From Clostridia bacterium (GTDB lineage: Bacteria; Bacillota; Clostridia; Oscillospirales; CAG-382): a stretch of 50,737 nt of DNA. Under the pieces are notes generated by a model that made no database searches, was not told the DNA's origin, and worked only from the letters and a program-made list of their open reading frames with translations. The DNA lies in assembly GCA_017537345.1 (NCBI GenBank), contig JAFYKY010000011.1, positions 1 through 50,737 on the forward strand. The letters run 5' to 3'. Within the stretch, counting starts at the first letter, position 1; every line of letters starts with the position of its first letter. Position numbers and translations under genes: made by a program. Positions 48,338 to 50,737 of this stretch are shown one piece after another.

Positions 48338-50127
48338 AACGGTTAAAATCATTTTTACTTTCAATGGATAACAATACCACTACCTATAAGGAAATGTACG
48401 AAGGGCAGATCATAGTCCCGCCCGGTTCATACGGCAACCCTTCACCGGAGCCTATTGCGGAATCCGACCCTACCTATTGGTACGGCGATATTTCGGTGCT
48501 TATCGAAACCACCCACAAAAACGCCAAGGATATGCCTACCTTAACGTTTATGATCCCTGCGGAAAGGATGGGTATAACAAAGCCGTCAACCGCGGCGGCG
48601 GATCATTGTCTGCGGGCGCTTGCTCCGTATATAGACGGACTTAATGAAGAAATCTACAACCGCGCCCGACCGGACAAGGAAAACGGCAGATATTATCTTT
48701 ACCGTCCCGGCGGCGAGGTGGTGGTGCGCAACACCGCGTATTTTTCGGTATGTCCCCAAAAGGATTACGAAAACGGCGGTGGAGCAACCATATATTTACT
48801 GCACGATGATATTGACCGCCCGCCGGTTTTGTGTCTGTGCGTAAAGATGCAGGTACAGCTTCCCGCAAGAAAAATACGCAAGACCATGCAAATGCTGTGC
48901 AGAGATCTTCCCGATGCGATCGAACGTTTTTCGCTGGAGTTTGATAAATACAAGCTGGAAAAAGCCCTTGAGCTTGAAGAAAAGCAAAGGGGAATAAGGC
49001 ATTTTCTTAAAAACAGCCCTTATTGCGCTTTTATCGCAGACGGCAGTATTCTTCCACGCGGTAAGGGAACGTCATCTCCAATGGAGGGCGCCGTCCCCTT
49101 TATTTCCCCTCCCGATGACCGTATAGAAATATGCGGTGTAAAGGGAATGGGTGTAAAAAGGGGAGTTACGGTTATTACGGGCGGCGGCTATTCGGGAAAA
49201 TCCACTCTGCTGGATGCCATCTCCGCGGGAATCTACGACCACGTTTACGGGGACGGCAGGGAGCTTTGTATTACCGACGATACCGCCGTCACGGTTTCCG
49301 CAGAGGACGGGCGGTGCGTACAGCACGTCAATATATCGCCCTTTATAAAATGGATACCCGGCGGGGATACTTTTGATTTTTCAACACAGCGGGCATCGGG
49401 CTCCACCTCTCAGGCGGCAAATATTATGGAAGCGGTGGATTTCGGCTCACGGCTTATACTTATTGATGAAGACCGAAGCGCAACAAACTTTATGATACGG
49501 GATTCTATGATGAAGGAGCTTATCTCCAAGGAGCCTATCACTCCTTTTACCGACAGAGTGTGTCAGCTTTACGAAGAAAAGGGAGTTTCCACCATACTTG
49601 TTATCGGCGGAAGCGGAGAATATCTTTCCGTGGCTCACAAGGTATATATGCTGGAGGATTATATCGTAGGTGACGTTACGGAACGGTCAAAGGCTATAAG
49701 CGCCTTCATTCCGCCGGTTAAAAAGACCGATGCGGACTGGTCCCAATCCCGCGCGCTTCTTTCCCGCGGATTTTCTTCCTATCCCGTCGGATGCGGAACG
49801 GAGGTACTTAACGTTTCCGATATGGGAATAATCTTTATGGGTGACGAAAAAATAGATATCAGAGGGTTACATAATATCATAAGTATTGCCCAGATGGACG
49901 CGTTGGGCTTTATGTTAAGACGTATTGCGGTAACGGGTAATTCTCCGTATATAGATCTGGAAAAGGTGGTAAACGAGCTTTATTATACCGTCGGCGCGGA
50001 AGGGCTTGACAGTATATATACAGCCTTTTTCACCACCTGCCGCCGTTTTCTCGATCTCCCCCGCAAGCAGGAGCTTCTGGCGGCGATAAACCGTATGCGG
50101 CATATATCGTTTGCAAAAAAAGAATAA
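48334..50127 (+). CDS. Predicted ATPase of the ABC class (PF09818 type)
   Basis: The start is TTG 48334, 8 bp after GGAGG; ATG 48364 is an alternative. The 597-aa product has the family's own motifs: Walker A 'GGGYSGKSTLLDAISAGIYDHVYGDGRE', 'EDGR', 'RASGSTSQAANIMEAV' (signature-like), Walker B 'RLILIDEDRSATNFMIRD' and 'VIGGSGEYLSVAHKVYMLEDY'. There are no membrane segments. The family is widespread in bacteria and archaea with poorly known function; a related trypanosome protein (MRB1590) binds RNA. It is monocistronic, with a terminator after the gene. Confidence 0.88.
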   Translation: MKRLKSFLLSMDNNTTTYKEMYEGQIIVPPGSYGNPSPEPIAESDPTYWYGDISVLIETTHKNAKDMPTLTFMIPAERMGITKPSTAAADHCLRALAPYIDGLNEEIYNRARPDKENGRYYLYRPGGEVVVRNTAYFSVCPQKDYENGGGATIYLLHDDIDRPPVLCLCVKMQVQLPARKIRKTMQMLCRDLPDAIERFSLEFDKYKLEKALELEEKQRGIRHFLKNSPYCAFIADGSILPRGKGTSSPMEGAVPFISPPDDRIEICGVKGMGVKRGVTVITGGGYSGKSTLLDAISAGIYDHVYGDGRELCITDDTAVTVSAEDGRCVQHVNISPFIKWIPGGDTFDFSTQRASGSTSQAANIMEAVDFGSRLILIDEDRSATNFMIRDSMMKELISKEPITPFTDRVCQLYEEKGVSTILVIGGSGEYLSVAHKVYMLEDYIVGDVTERSKAISAFIPPVKKTDADWSQSRALLSRGFSSYPVGCGTEVLNVSDMGIIFMGDEKIDIRGLHNIISIAQMDALGFMLRRIAVTGNSPYIDLEKVVNELYYTVGAEGLDSIYTAFFTTCRRFLDLPRKQELLAAINRMRHISFAKKE

Positions 50128-50180
50128 TACCCAAAAAAAGCACGGGAAGGCGTGCAAAATAAGCGGTGAAATTGAATTTA

Positions 50181-50202
50181 GCCATCACGGTTTCGTGATG
50201 GC
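50181..50202 (+). terminator. Terminator after the ABC-class ATPase gene
   Basis: GCCATCACG/CGTGATGGC with a GTTT loop is followed by TTTTTT. Confidence 0.9.
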
Positions 50203-50225
50203 TTTTTTCATACGCAGAAAGAAAA

Positions 50226-50244
50226 GCCCCGCACGAGGCGGGGC
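50226..50244 (-). terminator. Terminator of the TPR-like gene
   Basis: GCCCCGC/GCGGGGC with a 5-nt loop lies 9 bp past the stop of the minus-strand gene; on the minus strand it is followed by TTTTC. Confidence 0.8.
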
Positions 50245-50253
50245 AAACAAAAA

Positions 50254-50737
50254 CTATTCTTGGATATTGTCAATTATATCAAGTAGCTGAATGAAGCGAG
50301 GATTTTGATTAAGTTTCTCAATACATTTATCGGATAACTTGTTTTGCAGTCGCTTTTTTATGATGTCCTTACGAATCCGTTGTTTGAATTCGCGCTTTTT
50401 TACGATAGGAGAGCAAACAACGATCGGATAGTAGTTTTCATCGTCCGTTTCTTTCTTCAAGAAATTTATATAGTACATAATAGAACGCTCAACCGAGTCC
50501 ATTGCTTTTTCGCTTTCGCCGATGGCAAGATAAGCTTGAGCGAGTAATAAATAGCAATCCCCGGAATCGAAATCATGATAAGGCGGAGGACACTCATCTT
50601 TGAAGATTGCGTTCATAACGGCAAAGAATCTTTCATAGACCTCGATAGCATCGGTATAATTTCCGCTTTTATAATATGCTTTGCCTAAACGAGCGACATT
50701 GTTTTCGAATGCTTGGAGCGAATAATCAATATCGCTA
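50254..50737 (-). CDS. TPR-like protein, N-terminus outside the window
   Basis: The minus-strand frame is open from the right edge to the stop at 50254 with no interruption. An ATG at 50616 exists, but coding sequence clearly continues upstream ('GKAYYKSGNYTDAIEVYERFF'). Two TPR-like helical pairs are visible: that segment and 'CYLLLAQAYLAIGESEKAMDSVERSIMYY'. The rest is basic and helical. TPR proteins mediate protein binding; the partner is unknown. Confidence 0.8.
   Translation of the reverse strand, partial: SDIDYSLQAFENNVARLGKAYYKSGNYTDAIEVYERFFAVMNAIFKDECPPPYHDFDSGDCYLLLAQAYLAIGESEKAMDSVERSIMYYINFLKKETDDENYYPIVVCSPIVKKREFKQRIRKDIIKKRLQNKLSDKCIEKLNQNPRFIQLLDIIDNIQE

Noticed and set aside
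48084..48371. 95-aa plus-strand ORF (MYREKLIFAGDH...)
   Set aside because: It crosses two T-tailed terminators, runs into the ATPase gene in another frame, and its composition is unlike a folded protein. The shorter 17-aa frame fits the ribosome site better.

Overview
The window looks like chromosomal DNA of an endospore-forming, Gram-positive clostridium (Oscillospirales-like by gene style, which is an inference). It carries spoIIP, spoIIGA, sigE and a spoIVFB-like protease, whiA, a Clostridia-type rimP-nusA-ylxR-ylxQ-infB-rbfA-nrnA-truB operon, and many lipoproteins with low-complexity Ser/Glu/Pro/Ala linkers. No outer-membrane genes are present.

Region 1 (1-9650) is an integrative accessory island beside tRNA genes. 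It holds the end of an unidentified gene, a DUF4238 protein, a four-gene cassette ending in a PD-(D/E)XK-like protein, a candidate small RNA, seven iteron-like repeats, an excisionase-type HTH, a replication-initiator-like HTH protein, a ribbon-helix-helix protein and two tandem tyrosine recombinases. Next come three minus-strand genes: an ADP-ribosyltransferase-like protein, a 110-aa unknown protein and a SIR2-like protein. A 16-20 bp sequence (CAGTARACAAAGAAAA, sometimes followed by GGTT) occurs three times in the same orientation, at 1116, 2557 and 8014. It divides the island into a 1.4-kb passenger cassette and a 5.5-kb integrase-bearing unit. The right end of the island meets a tRNA cluster (Gly, Arg, His, Pro, all minus) in which one tRNA-Pro is cut off at the anticodon loop.

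Region 2 (10.2-23.1 kb) is core: rpsT; spoIIP; a two-component system with its probable lipoprotein target, both behind matching 11-bp operator repeats; and the murB-whiA-dnaE-pbp1A operon. Region 3 (23.1-31.3 kb) is mostly cell-surface and signalling: two paralogous tail-anchored surface proteins, an ECF sigma/anti-sigma pair apparently controlling a lipoprotein serpin and two more lipoproteins, a Gfo/Idh/MocA oxidoreductase and a ParB/Noc-like protein. Region 4 (31.3-38.1 kb) is the translation/transcription operon, behind a clear promoter and a leader hairpin that may be a NusA-sensitive attenuator. Region 5 (38.1-41.4 kb) holds a NYN-domain protein and sporulation genes (spoIIGA-sigE, and a spoIVFB-like protease preceded by a tiny membrane protein). 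Region 6 (41.4-50.7 kb) holds an AlgX-like lipoprotein, a glycosidase-like lipoprotein with a discoidin-type domain, a MarR regulator with a YhhN-family membrane protein, an orphan oligopeptide-binding lipoprotein, a short independent transcription unit, an ABC-class ATPase and a TPR protein running off the end.

The most interesting candidates are the SIR2/ART NAD+-linked module inside the tRNA-adjacent island, the triple att-like repeat with its passenger cassette, the operator pair of the two-component system, and the serpin operon under an ECF sigma factor. All functional assignments come from reading motifs; no database search was run.
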